From: Sphaeroforma sirkka
Lineage: Eukaryota > Opisthokonta > Ichthyosporea > Ichthyophonida
Assembly: GCA_001586965.3 (NCBI GenBank)
Contig: LUCW03001747.1
Span: forward strand, 1-42,500
DNA length: 42,500 nucleotides
Direction of reading: 5' to 3'
Within the stretch, counting starts at the first letter, position 1. Every line of letters begins with the position of its first letter. The notes beneath the pieces are model-generated. The model saw nothing but the letters and a program-made list of their open reading frames with translations. It searched no databases and was not told the DNA's origin. Of this stretch, positions 1 to 9,744 are shown piece by piece. A program made the translations under genes and the position numbers.

Positions 1-763
1 GTACTCGGGAAACCAGTCAATTGAAGACGTGATAGCATAATTCCTGCCACTGTTTGTGGACGTTTGTCTGGTATTGCATAAAGCAAGTTATAGCCCGAAG
101 CCACACATAAAAAATGACGATATACATCTGCCAGTATGCTTGGATCGCGGGAGTTTAACCAAATCGATTATGACTCGGCGCGCATCGGTTGGTCTTCTGT
201 CACACTTTTTAGGGGTGCTTAGCCGTATCGCTTGATCTGGTTCTTTTCACAATCAGTACAGCGTCGGTACATACTTCGTAGCGGACTTTCTTTCAGCGCC
301 GGGTGATCAAGTCCCTGCACGAATAGCCATTTTATAAAGTATGTTCATATGCTCGATGCGTTAAATTATGTATAATTTTAACTCTACTTTCGAGCTCCTC
401 TAAGTCAGTCAGATTCTGCGTAACGCTGGCTGGATGAACCATAGTCCTGTTGGAAAGGGCAACCTCATTATCAGGAGTGAGACTCTGAGATACATAATTG
501 ACAACATTGGATTGTTGAAGTATCTTCTTCAGTTGTTTCACAACTCCTGGCTGTTCTTTAAGCAGCGCTTTAAGTAGTTGAGTGCGAGCTTCAGGTTCTC
601 TTAGAGTTTTGAGTCTTTTGATCCATGGCCTTAGCTAGTTCCATGTTTTTTACGATCTAATGCCGTTTTCAATCAGCATTACCTCGACTACAATCTTGTT
701 GGGTGCATGTGTTGTACGAGTCTTGAGCTTTTGTTCAAACTCTTTAGACTCCCTCTAGTTTAG

Positions 764-1096
764 CTAAGAATTTGGTTGAGGGTTTCCACTTAGTGGTACC
801 TGCAGGACCGATGCGACAAACAATGGTGTGTTTCCAAGGCGTCTTCTTAATAGAATAGATCCCTGATACAAGAACGTGTCGGTTTCACGGTCGACATAAA
901 TAGGTTCGTCTTGAATCATATTAATTAAATCACGTATCCATGGGTCGGAGTTACGTAAGGGACAACACAGCGTAATGGTAGATTTATTAATATTAACATA
1001 ATTTAACAACTGTGCGATAAGTTGACAAGGTGGGTTAGCCCACGCATTATGCTTTGATAAGTCAAGCTGAAATGCATCACCTTTAGGATGAGTCAA
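764..1096 (-). pseudogene. Methyltransferase-like (NPP motif) segment of the retroelement pol region
   Basis: Between the RNase H end and the integrase zinc region lies a segment of about 110 residues with the pattern DAF...AWANPPCQLI...CCPLRNSDPW. An aspartate-containing start, an NPP motif followed by a hydrophobic helix, then a strand ending in P and a later W resembles the NPPY/NPPW core of N6-adenine methyltransferase-like domains that accompany some DIRS and other retroelements. The similarity is by motif only; I cannot tell whether a methyltransferase fold is intact. It belongs to the same broken minus-strand copy. Alternatively it is simply the connection between RNase H and integrase. 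Confidence 0.4.
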
Positions 1097-3121
1097 CGAC
1101 CTATATTCAGAAAACCCGTTTTGTTGTGTTCTGCGGCGAACATATCAACAGTAAATGGACCCCATCGTGATTGAGCTTGAGGTTAAACCATTTCACTGCT
1201 TTAGCATCCAATCGGTTGCTAATAACTCTTTGACTGTTTTCTGGTAGTCGGGCACAAGTCGAGAGCATGTCAGGAAGATGGTTATGTATTCCTGGAATGT
1301 GTGTTATATTAAAAGCGAACTTGGCAATAATGTCATGCCAGCGGCTCACCAACTGTGAATCAGGGTTCATATCTTTTTTAAGTATGTTAAAGACTTTTGA
1401 TCACAGGCGACAGTAAAGTAACTTCCATAAAGGTAGTCTTTAAACTGTCTTAGCGCAGTAACTATAGCAAGGAGCCTTTTGTTTAACGGTAGGGTAATTC
1501 CGTTGACTCTTAAGAATTGTATGCAGCGCGGTTTACCATTTATCGTTTGGTAAAGCACTCCACCTACCGCTCGATCTGAAGCGTCGGTTGCTACTTGGAA
1601 TGGGACACCATCCACAGGGTACTGCATGATGGGTGCGTCCATTGCTTTTACTTTTGACTAGTTTAAATGCATCATCACATTCTTTAGTCCAAAGCTTTCT
1701 AAAGGTCCTTTGTGCAGCCGTAGGTGACTGAAAGGCTTTAAGTAATGAGAAAGATGCGGTACCGAATCCGAGAGAAGAAGTTAACAAACCCACACACAGA
1801 GTTCACATCTCTTCCAGTAATTGGTGTTGATAAAATCAACAGAAACTGTTTCTTGCCAGGATCAATTTCTACCCCTGCTGCAGATACTTTGTAGCCAAGT
1901 AAGTGTATAGTATCTTTAGTAAAAGAACACTTGTCTTCGTTAATCTTAAGTTTAGCATGATTAAGTCGCTTTAAGACTTCTTTAACGAGTTTAGCATGTT
2001 CATGTGCTGTCTTTGTAAAGATAACTATATCATCTAAATAGACTGATACGTTATACGACAGGTCCGCAAATAGTTCCATCATAACTTGTTGGAAGAAAGA
2101 AGGTAACATGTGTAAGCCTTCAGGTGCACCTTTAAACTGGTACTTCTTACCTTGCCAAGTAAAGGAAAAGTATTATTTCCTATGAGGCTCATATATCTGT
2201 AGTTGATGGAATGCAGCTTTTAAGTCTATCTTGGAAAGATAGTCGCACCCTCCATTTTGCGTAGTATCTCGCTTATCTTAGGTAAGGGAAAACTATGTTG
2301 CGGAATTAGTTTGTTGATTGGCGACAGGTCTAGTACTACTCTTGTTTTACTAAACGTTCCATCAGATTTATATTGATCGACCGCTAAGAGAGCTAAGTTA
2401 ACTGGGGTTGCATCATAATTGATTTCAATTAGACCCTGTTTTAACCAATCTTCGATTTGGGTTTTGACAACGTCTTTGTGTCTCCAACTCACGTAGTTAT
2501 GTGAAGGACACTTTAACTTAGAGAAGTCGACGTTTGTTAAGTCAAGTCTAACGTACCCATTAGAGAACTTAAACATACACCAGTCAGTTATTGCAATCTT
2601 CCTGTTTTGTATAATTAAGTCCATAATTATATCGGTGAAGTGCGGAATCATATCCTTTGCTTCACCTTCCGGAGGTTTAAGTATCTTTAATATATTATCA
2701 TCTGACTGATCTTTATTCGGGTCTAGCCCATTAGGCAGACCAGTGAGTGTTATACCTAAACTGAGAAGATCAGTCATACCTATAATTAAATCGTATTTCT
2801 GAGACATGTCAGTAACGATTAGGTGAGTCTTCACTTCTCTTCTATCTGACAGCATTATGTGTGCATAGTCAATGGCTTGTTCGCAAGTAGTAACTTTGCC
2901 ATTTCCCAAGATTAAATCAGTTGTTTCGTTATGGACAGCCATATCTGTAGCGTAGGCTACTCGGCATGAGATAGCAGAGACTTCAGCCCCTGGATCAAAT
3001 AGTGCCATAACTTTTTTTCTCCATTTACGAAAACTGTTTGAAAGATACGTTCATCTCCTTCGGTATAGATTTTATTGAACATTTTCTCATAATCTTGCTC
3101 TAGTGCGCACATATGGTACTG

Positions 3122-5165
3122 TCAGTGCTTAACTTGGACGTCTGGTAAGTCCTTGCAATCCTCTTTGTGCCAACCGTTAGTACCCTTGCAAGTAGCACAC
3201 TCTTTCATATAGTGTCCAAAATCTGACTTGCCTGGTACACACTTAACAGGGTCGTGTCTACCATTCCACTTGCCATTACGTTTTGTGAGGTTGTAACCAC
3301 ACTTCTTGCAAGGCGCTCTCACCTTCTTATCACCTTTCGGTTCGGTAGAAGTAGAGCCAGTACCCCCCCCTCCAGTAGTAGTGCGAGGTTTCTTAGTACT
3401 ACGCGCAGTATTAGTCTCTACTGCGTTTTGCTTAGTGGGCTGGGTGTAGCTCGTGGTACTAAGTACTCTAGTAGAGGAATTGGTATGCTTGTGTACTATC
3501 TTCTCAAAGACAGACCAAGGCATAGATCGCAAATCACCATAGGCGATGATGTCATCATTGACTTTCTTAAAGAGGTTAGCTCCCAGAGTCTCCATCATCT
3601 GACAAATTAATAAATATTCGCCAGTATAGGTACGACCACCCATCCGAGTATTCATATGTGTCATATGAGCTAGAGCACCTCGAATAGTGGTATCGTTCGC
3701 AAAGAACTTGCGAGACTCTAGAAGTTCACGGTCACGTGCATCTTCAAAAAAAGGTGTTAAGTATATTATCACGCAACTGGTGCCAGGGTAGGGCTTTCCA
3801 GTTGGGCTCATGAGCCTTCAAGATAGTTCGCCATTCACCTGGCTCTCACAGAAATGAATAAAGGCATTCATCATCTGCTTATCCTTAAGGCTGGCAGACT
3901 CCTTAAGTTGGTCGAAGGCCTTCAGTGTCTCCACTGTACTCTCATTAGTAGAGAAATCGACCTCAGCCTGCGCGTTACCTAGCTGCTTTATAAAGCTTGG
4001 TTCTAAGTGTTCACGAGGCTCATGCTCAGTGCTACGGGCTGCTAGTGCCAAGATGGTGTCTATTTCCCTTTCTCTTGTTATCGATTAGATAGCGAATGTT
4101 ATCCGCTTTCCTATCGTCAAGGTCAGAGTCATTCAATAGACGGTCCTCAAGGACTTGCATACCAGAGCGTAATAGCCTGAGACGAGTATGTCTGGTTCTC
4201 ACTTCCTCATCCTCAGGATTAGAGCGGGAACTCTCTAACGAGGTACTGGTGTAGCGATTGCCAAAATCGTGATTACCAGGGTTAGTTGGCAAATGAGGGT
4301 CGATATTACGAGGATGGTAAGCCTCATCGAGTTCCATACGATCATATCCTCTGACAGGGTTAGGTTTGTCAAGAGGATGGTCAATGGTAGCATCAGAGCT
4401 ATAGAGATTAAATTTTGAAATATTTTTCTCTCGCCAGTGGTAACTGGCTTAGTGGTAAACATACTGGCTGGTAAACCAGTAGGTCTCAGGTTCGAAACTC
4501 GCCCGAATTTTTTTTCTTCTTCTTCGGTATAGGGAGAATATCAGCCAAGTGGGACACGATAGAGGGGTTCACAACTGCTGCTGCCGCTAGCTCCTTCAAG
4601 AGCGCTTCAGTGCAGTTCAATTGGCGTCGAGATTGAGAGGATCCAACCACTCGTTGTCGAGTTATGGCGTCCTCAGCTTCGGCCCCAAGATTTGAGCTGA
4701 ATGGAATGGCTTCTCCATCGATGGCGAAACCGAAATTCTCGGACAGGTCCAATACTTCCTTTTCACTCTGGATTTGTGCTGGGGTGTCCTTTAGATGTGG
4801 AGTTATAATGCCCCCGACATTCGTATCCACGAATTTTCCAGCCTTTCGACGTTTATCCCCAATATTTGACGGCACGTGGTCAGGGGGCAAGCTGGGGTCC
4901 TGAGCTTCACTCCTAGGTGATACACGGACGCTGGTGAGCCTTTCCGCGGTAGTAGATACCTCTTCTTCCAAGGCTTTAGGATCCGACGAGTCATCCTCAG
5001 AATAATCCTATGTACCAACCTCAGAATTGGCTTCCCCAACAGTATCCTCGGCAGGCTCAACTCCAGACAGGCTAGGTGTTTCCACAGGGACCTCAGGAAC
5101 CTCGGCAGGCTTAGCAGGCTTAGAGCTAGCGGCTCCCTTGCCTTTAGAAGTACCCTTAGCCATAG
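3122..5165 (-). pseudogene. gag-like region of the minus-strand LTR element
   Basis: The region is rich in charged and Ser/Pro/Glu residues and starts close downstream of the LTR, near a MAKGTSKG start at about 5163. Its 3' part (about 3122-3811) carries a Cys/His cluster with paired CxxC-type motifs (CKKC, CATC and nearby Cys/His), as expected of a nucleic-acid-binding nucleocapsid-like tail. A related gag segment is repeated at 7140-7335. A tRNA-like sequence lies inside the region at about 4438-4514. The region is broken. Assignment as gag comes from position (between LTR and protease) and the zinc cluster rather than from a recognised gag family. Confidence 0.65.
4438..4514 (+). tRNA. tRNA-Thr-like pseudogene or SINE head inside gag region
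   Basis: The plus strand has an A-box-like TGGCTTAGTGG (from 4445), an anticodon-arm hairpin (TACTGG...CCAGTA) whose loop contains GGT as in threonine tRNAs, a B-box-like GGTTCGAAACTC (about 4489-4500), and a run of eight T (about 4507-4514) that would terminate RNA polymerase III. The T-stem and the acceptor stem do not pair well and the anticodon loop counts eight bases, so it is probably a decayed tRNA copy or the head of a tRNA-derived SINE, not a working tRNA. It lies on the strand opposite to the surrounding retroelement. Confidence 0.45.
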
Positions 5166-5224
5166 TATTTGCTGGATAGTAAATCGATGTCAGACAGTCT
5201 AGAAGAAGTACACTACTGTAACTA

Positions 5225-5837
5225 CTAAATAACTGAAAAAATGTAAACTTCGATGGAAATTACTAGGTTTCAAACTATATTAAACTAAAATACAATTTAG
5301 TCAGTTAGGATTTAGCAGTGGTAGCTTGTGTAAGAATGATCGGGACTGCCTCTTGTTAAGAGCCTAAATATCCTCGATCACACAGGGCGTACCTCTAGCT
5401 GTTCTTTATTGAATAATTTTCACTAGAAGTACTAAATGTTCATGACCACTTGCCTAATTTGTAAATAGACATAATAACGTAAGTCACGTTAATACATTAG
5501 CTGATATAAATAAAGTTCCATCTGAAGAAAAGTTAAAAAAAGAAAAAGACTTATTGGATTTTGGAGATTGGCGGGAGGACCAAAATCTGTAAGTAGTAGT
5601 TCGGAGATTATAAAATTTAGTTTATAATATCCTACATCTACTAATGTCTCAAATAGGTCCAAGTAGATTGAGTCATACCAAATACTCAGGCTATTGGAGC
5701 CATCAAAGTGAATTTAGAACACTTTGGAAATATTGGAAAAAGAGCTTGTACTAAATTATTTAAAATACAAATAAAAACAAATGTATTATCTCAATTGATC
5801 TTGATATTTTAGACTGACCGGAGGCCGTATTTCTACA
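5225..5837 (-). repeat. LTR of the minus-strand element (left arm of inverted pair)
   Basis: Read on the minus strand it begins TGTAGAAATACGG at 5837, the expected TG start of an LTR. It is the reverse complement of 6518-7130, near-identical over the first 330 bases or so and more diverged further on. The far end is approximate because I could not fix a CA end. The gag-like start codon region at about 5163 follows it directly. Confidence 0.75.
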
Positions 5838-6517
5838 GAAGAGTAATATTTACGAAGTGAATAACATTGATGGTACTAGCGCAACTAATCTAGGCACTCA
5901 CCGTATCCCTACCTCCGAACTCTTATTCGATCGCTCATTTGATTCTGATGCACCAGTTATGGAGTCACAAGTCAAGGATATAATTGACAAAACATCCGAA
6001 GACGGTTACACTTACTACAAGACCCGTTTCATGGATGGGACAGTAGCTTGGCTAACCTCCGATGCATTTCGTGAATCTCGCGACTTTCTTCGTATCTTTA
6101 ATAAGAAATGGAATGAGCGTTTACATAAGAACACACGAGATAAACGAAAAGGGTTTCCTCAGGTGACTACAAACCCTGACGGATCTGAAATTCCCTATTT
6201 GCCACCTACTTCCTACGTGACTAAACTTTCTGATCTGCTTACCAACAGTGCAGAAAATTGTTCAAACTTACTTACTAATGAAGAACAGCCTTTGGCTATT
6301 ACCTTACCAAATAATAAACGTAAGGCGCCTACATCGGAAATGGTTACTGGACCAAATACTAAACGACATAGAGTACAACATGAGTCTTGAACTCGTACAT
6401 ATAGGCACATACTTACTCGATAAGTCATGACCGAAACCGTTTTTACTTTGGTTTTCGCTTTACCAACTAGATCGTATCTTAACGTACGTTCGTAGTTCTA
6501 AAAGCTACTGGGGGCTA
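5838..6517 (+). mobile_element. 3' end of plus-strand sister LTR copy: chromodomain-like integrase tail
   Basis: The plus-strand reading through 5857-6390 encodes a segment with the pattern of a chromodomain (about residues 35-90: ESQVKDIID...YYKTRFMDGT..W followed by an aromatic-rich helix). It is followed by a Lys/Arg-rich tail and then, after about 130 bases, by the plus-oriented LTR at 6518. This is the usual 3' end of a chromovirus-type Ty3/gypsy element. The rest of this copy is missing to the left because the minus-strand copy abuts at 5837/5838. The upstream start of this reading is set by the junction and is not a real gene start. Confidence 0.65.
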
Positions 6518-7130
6518 TGTAGAAATACGGCCTCCGGTCAGTCTAAAATATCAAGATCAATTGAGATAATACATTTGTTTTTATTTGTATTTTAAATAAT
6601 TTAGTACAAGCTCTTTTTCCAATATTTCCAAAGTGTTCTAAATTCACTTTGATGGCTCCAATAGCCTGAGTATTTGGTATGACTCAATCTACTTGGACCT
6701 ATTTGAGACATTAGTAGATGTAGGATATTATAAACTAAATTTTATAATCTCCGAACTACTACTTACAGATTTTGGTCCTCCCGCCAATCTCCAAAATCCA
6801 ATAAGTCTTTTTCTTTTTTTAACTTTTCTTCAGATGGAACTTTATTTATATCAGCTAATGTATTAACGTGACTTACGCTATTATGTCTATCTACAAATTA
6901 GGCATGTGGTCATGAACACTTTATTACTTCTAGTGAAAATTATATAATAAAGAACAGCTAGGGGTACGTCCTGTGTGATCGAGGATATTATGGCTCTTAC
7001 CAAGAGGCAGTCCCGATCATTCTCACACAAGCTACCACTGCTAAATTCCTAACTGACTTAAATTGTATCTTAGTTTATATAACATAGTTTAAAAGATAGA
7101 AATATCCATCGAATTTTACACCTTTGTGTT
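6518..7130 (+). repeat. LTR of the plus-strand sister copy (right arm of inverted pair)
   Basis: It begins TGTAGAAATACGG at 6518, directly after a short G-rich stretch (about 6508-6514) that may be the polypurine tract. It mirrors 5225-5837 in reverse complement. With the 680-base spacer, the two LTRs form an inverted repeat of about 1.9 kb. Confidence 0.75.
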
Positions 7131-7139
7131 AGCTGAATC

Positions 7140-7335
7140 ATAAAGCTTGGTTCAAAGCGTTCACGAGGTTCACGCGCAGTGCTACGGGCTGCTAGTGCTA
7201 AGATTGAGTCTATCTCCTTATTGATAAGAAAGCGGATAACATTCGTTTTCTTATCGTCAAGTTCAGAGTCGTTCAATAGACGGTCCTCAAGGACTTACAT
7301 ACCAAAACGTAATAGCCTGAGATGTTGTTGTCTGG
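7140..7335 (-). pseudogene. Second, truncated gag fragment of the same LTR family
   Basis: This stretch is a diverged direct repeat of about 3985-4190 in the gag region of the large minus-strand copy: both share the blocks around AAGCTTGGTT, GTGCTACGGGCTGCTAGTGC and CAATAGACGGTCCTCAAGG. It is a leftover of another copy in the same orientation and stops abruptly at about 7335. Confidence 0.75.
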
Positions 7336-7392
7336 TAAATCTCTGGTTACTTTGAGGGTAGTCATCGATATGTTTTAGCGGATATATGGGGG

Positions 7393-7890
7393 GTGATACT
7401 CGCATATAACCGAACGGTTCATGTGGGATCGAATCGCTTGCCAATTGAACTAATGATGCGGGGTCAAGACAGGACTTCATGGAATATCTTGGATTTGGCC
7501 CGCAAGAATTTGCTGAAGGCACAAGCGAAACGTATTACAAATGCCATAGCTACTGCATCCGAGCTGGAGCCGCTCGAGGTTGGTATCATTGTGTGGAAGT
7601 GTCGAGACTCCATACAACACAAGGATCAGACTGCATGGGTTGAGAAAGACTTGTTTGTAGTCCGTGACCCGTATGACGGGGATCATTGCGATGTTCGGGC
7701 ACGAGGTGGTCGAACTGTGAGAGCCTATTGGGAACAACTCAAGCTAGCCGTCGGTAGCCAAGAAGACAGGTCGGCCGCAGTGCAAGTACTAGTTGCCTTG
7801 AAGGAGTACTTGCACTCATTTGAATGGTTCCAGGCTATTGCTGAACTGTTCGAACGTTATATCCAAACGAAGTCAGGGAAAGTGGAATAA
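7393..7890 (+). pseudogene. Integrase C-terminal piece of a second LTR retroelement family
   Basis: The plus-strand reading of about 165 residues starts with YNRTVHVGSNRLPIELMMRG, which matches the integrase core end (YN..H..tg..P.el..G) of LTR retroelements. It continues with the basic helix and the small beta-barrel-like region (VGIIVWKCRD...WVEKDLFVV) typical of the pol C terminus. It ends just before a sequence that recurs at 11806. The upstream part of pol is absent. It differs from the chromodomain family to its left, so it is a separate element family. Confidence 0.7.
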
Positions 7891-8240
7891 AGCTACTACT
7901 ACCGAATTTTGGGAATTTGTAATTTTTGGCGCCAAAACTCTGATAGTCAATTCTGGGCCGATTTTTGGATTTGGAGAATAAGGACCGAACTTTGGAGAAT
8001 TCGAGGGACCTTATAATTTTTTATTACAAAAACAAATAATAGTCTGAGAGGATTTGTCATTTGATACATTTTGGAATAATATCCTTTCATAAGACTGTAG
8101 GAGCACGGTGGAGGCATGTTGGAGTAATGGAGAGTAAAGAGAGTTGAGCCTTAGTCTCTATTGGAGGTCTGGTAGGAGGTGCCGAGGAGGGGGAATTTCA
8201 TAGACTCCTCTCTCTGCCGGGGGGGGGGGGGGGGGTATGT
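7889..8240 (+). repeat. LTR-like tail of the second retroelement family
   Basis: Right after the integrase piece comes AATAAAGCTACTACTAC, a short purine-rich stretch, and a sequence starting about TGTAATTTTTGGCGCC. The same order (AATAAAGCTACTACTAC, then TTTTGGCACCAAAACT, then GGGCCGACTTTTGGATTTGGAG) recurs at 11806-11950. Two independent copies starting at the end of a pol reading suggest the polypurine tract plus the beginning of an LTR. The right end is not defined; it merges into the poly-G block at 8219. Confidence 0.5.
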
Positions 8241-8312
8241 ATGTTCGCACAGGAATTAGGGGCAGGGCCCGCAGGGGTGAGGGCCGGGGGGGGCCGGGGT
8301 TAGGGGGGGTGA
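8219..8312 (+). repeat. Poly-G run and G-rich block
   Basis: A run of about 17 G (8219-8235) is followed after a short gap by a block with repeated G3-G8 tracts (about 8258-8312). Four or more closely spaced G tracts meet the usual sequence pattern for a G-quadruplex on the plus strand. No gene is recognised between 8.3 and 9.3 kb. Confidence 0.8.
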
Positions 8313-8562
8313 GAGAAACTGGAAACAGTGGAAAGTATAAACAAGTGTTATGTTTTCAAAAAAAATCAACATGGTTTTCAAATACCATCAATAGTTTTTT
8401 TAATTTTTTACTCTTCTTGTGTCATAAGTTGTAGGGCTGGCCTGTAGGCCTTAGGTTTTATTTAGTAAAAGTTTGGGGGGTTTGACCTTTACTCTTTAAA
8501 ACCCCAGTTTGTTTCTTATTAGTATTTATTATTTTTGTTATTTTACCCAAGCCGCCAAAAAC

Positions 8563-9232
8563 AGCATCAATCGAACGATGGAGAATTTCAGAAATTCAGA
8601 ATGATACGACTATAACATCAATATGTGGTTTGAGCTTCCGTAGTTCAGAAAGATTTGGAGCCAATATTGGCAACAAATGATCAAACTGGCATCAAATTGA
8701 AATAAATTTTGACCTAATAGAGAATGTAGCAGACCAATGGAAAGTCTGCTTTTAAAAACAATTTTTAAAAACATTGGTCATAGCCTCCTCTAAATAATAC
8801 GGGGCTACAGGCTATGCAAACTGCATGGCATATTGAAGGGCTTATTTTATTTTTAAAAACATTATTTAGCATAGCCTTCTAAAATATATCAATTTAGCAT
8901 CAATCGAACGATGGAGAATTTCAGAAATTCAGAATGATACGACTATAACATCAATATGTGGTTTGAGCTTCCGTAGTTCAGAAAGATTTGGAGCCAATAT
9001 TGGCAACAAATGATCAAACTGGCATCAAATTGGAATAAATTTTGACCTAATAGAGAATGTAGCAGACCAATGGAAAGTCTGCTTTTTTAAAAAACAATTT
9101 TTAAAAAACATTGGTCATAGCCTCCTCTAAATAATACGGGGCTACAGGCTATGCAAACTGCATGGCATATTGAAGGGCTTATTTTATTTTTAAAAACATT
9201 ATTTAGCATAGCCTTCTAAAATATATCAATTT
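8563..9232 (+). repeat. 332-bp tandem duplication
   Basis: The block beginning AGCATCAATCGAACGATGG at 8563 starts again at 8895 and ends near 9232. The two copies are nearly identical, differing mainly in the length of T/A runs. Each contains internal short repeats (CATAGCCTCCTCTAAATAATACGG and ATTTAGCATAGCCTTCTAAA), the latter echoed at about 41650. There is no coding signal. High identity suggests a recent duplication. Confidence 0.9.
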
Positions 9233-9744
9233 AAAATCCTCTCTCTATCTAGAGATTCCTGGTTATCTATGTATTTAAAAATATCTAGTAGTTATTTACC
9301 TAATGTATTTTATATATATATAAAAAAGATAAAAGTGAACATTTTGGATAAATATATACGTATCTTTTACTGGCGAAAATCTAAAAAAAAGAACGGACGG
9401 CGGAGTGCTGAGTGCTGATTGCTGAATGCTGACCCGAATAGATGCGACAATAAAACTACATGCCTAAGGGCTAAGGCCCTAAGCCCAAAGAGTTCGGAAC
9501 TCCGGACACCTACTTGCTCCTGACTAAAAAATTTAAAAGTAAATACACTCAAAGTTGGACCAGCCATTCAGCCCTGAGTCCCTGACAGGCTGACCGCCTA
9601 AGTCCTAAGACCCGACAGGGCCGACCCTGAGTCCTGACTCATGCTACTCTCTAGAATAGAGAGTAGAGCCAATAGCTAAACGTTTATATTGGTTTGAAAT
9701 AAGACCCAAGGAACTCTCTCTGATATGGTGCAATTTTAAAAAAT

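Larger units (their letters stand above)
1..5837 (-). mobile_element. Ty3/gypsy-like LTR retroelement copy, broken, runs off left edge
   Basis: Read on the minus strand, the parts run in Ty3/gypsy order: LTR (about 5225-5837), gag-like region (about 3120-5165), aspartic protease (about 2940-3010, motif FDPGAEVSA), reverse transcriptase (about 1730-2500, catalytic box YLDDIV), RNase H (about 1200-1645, DASD near its start and HIPGIHN near its end), a methyltransferase-like segment (764-1096), and the zinc-binding start of integrase (about 230-541, H and CTDC residues visible). The integrase core and the other LTR lie beyond position 1. The copy is broken, with several interruptions, and is a fossil, although its LTR is still very close to that of a neighbouring copy, so insertion was probably fairly recent. 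Family assignment rests on domain order and on the chromodomain-like tail of the sister copy. DIRS-type elements are less likely because the facing repeats behave as ordinary LTRs. Confidence 0.85.

Noticed and set aside
4438-4514. Functional tRNA-Thr gene
   Set aside because: T-arm and acceptor stems do not pair and the anticodon loop has eight bases; kept only as tRNA-like.
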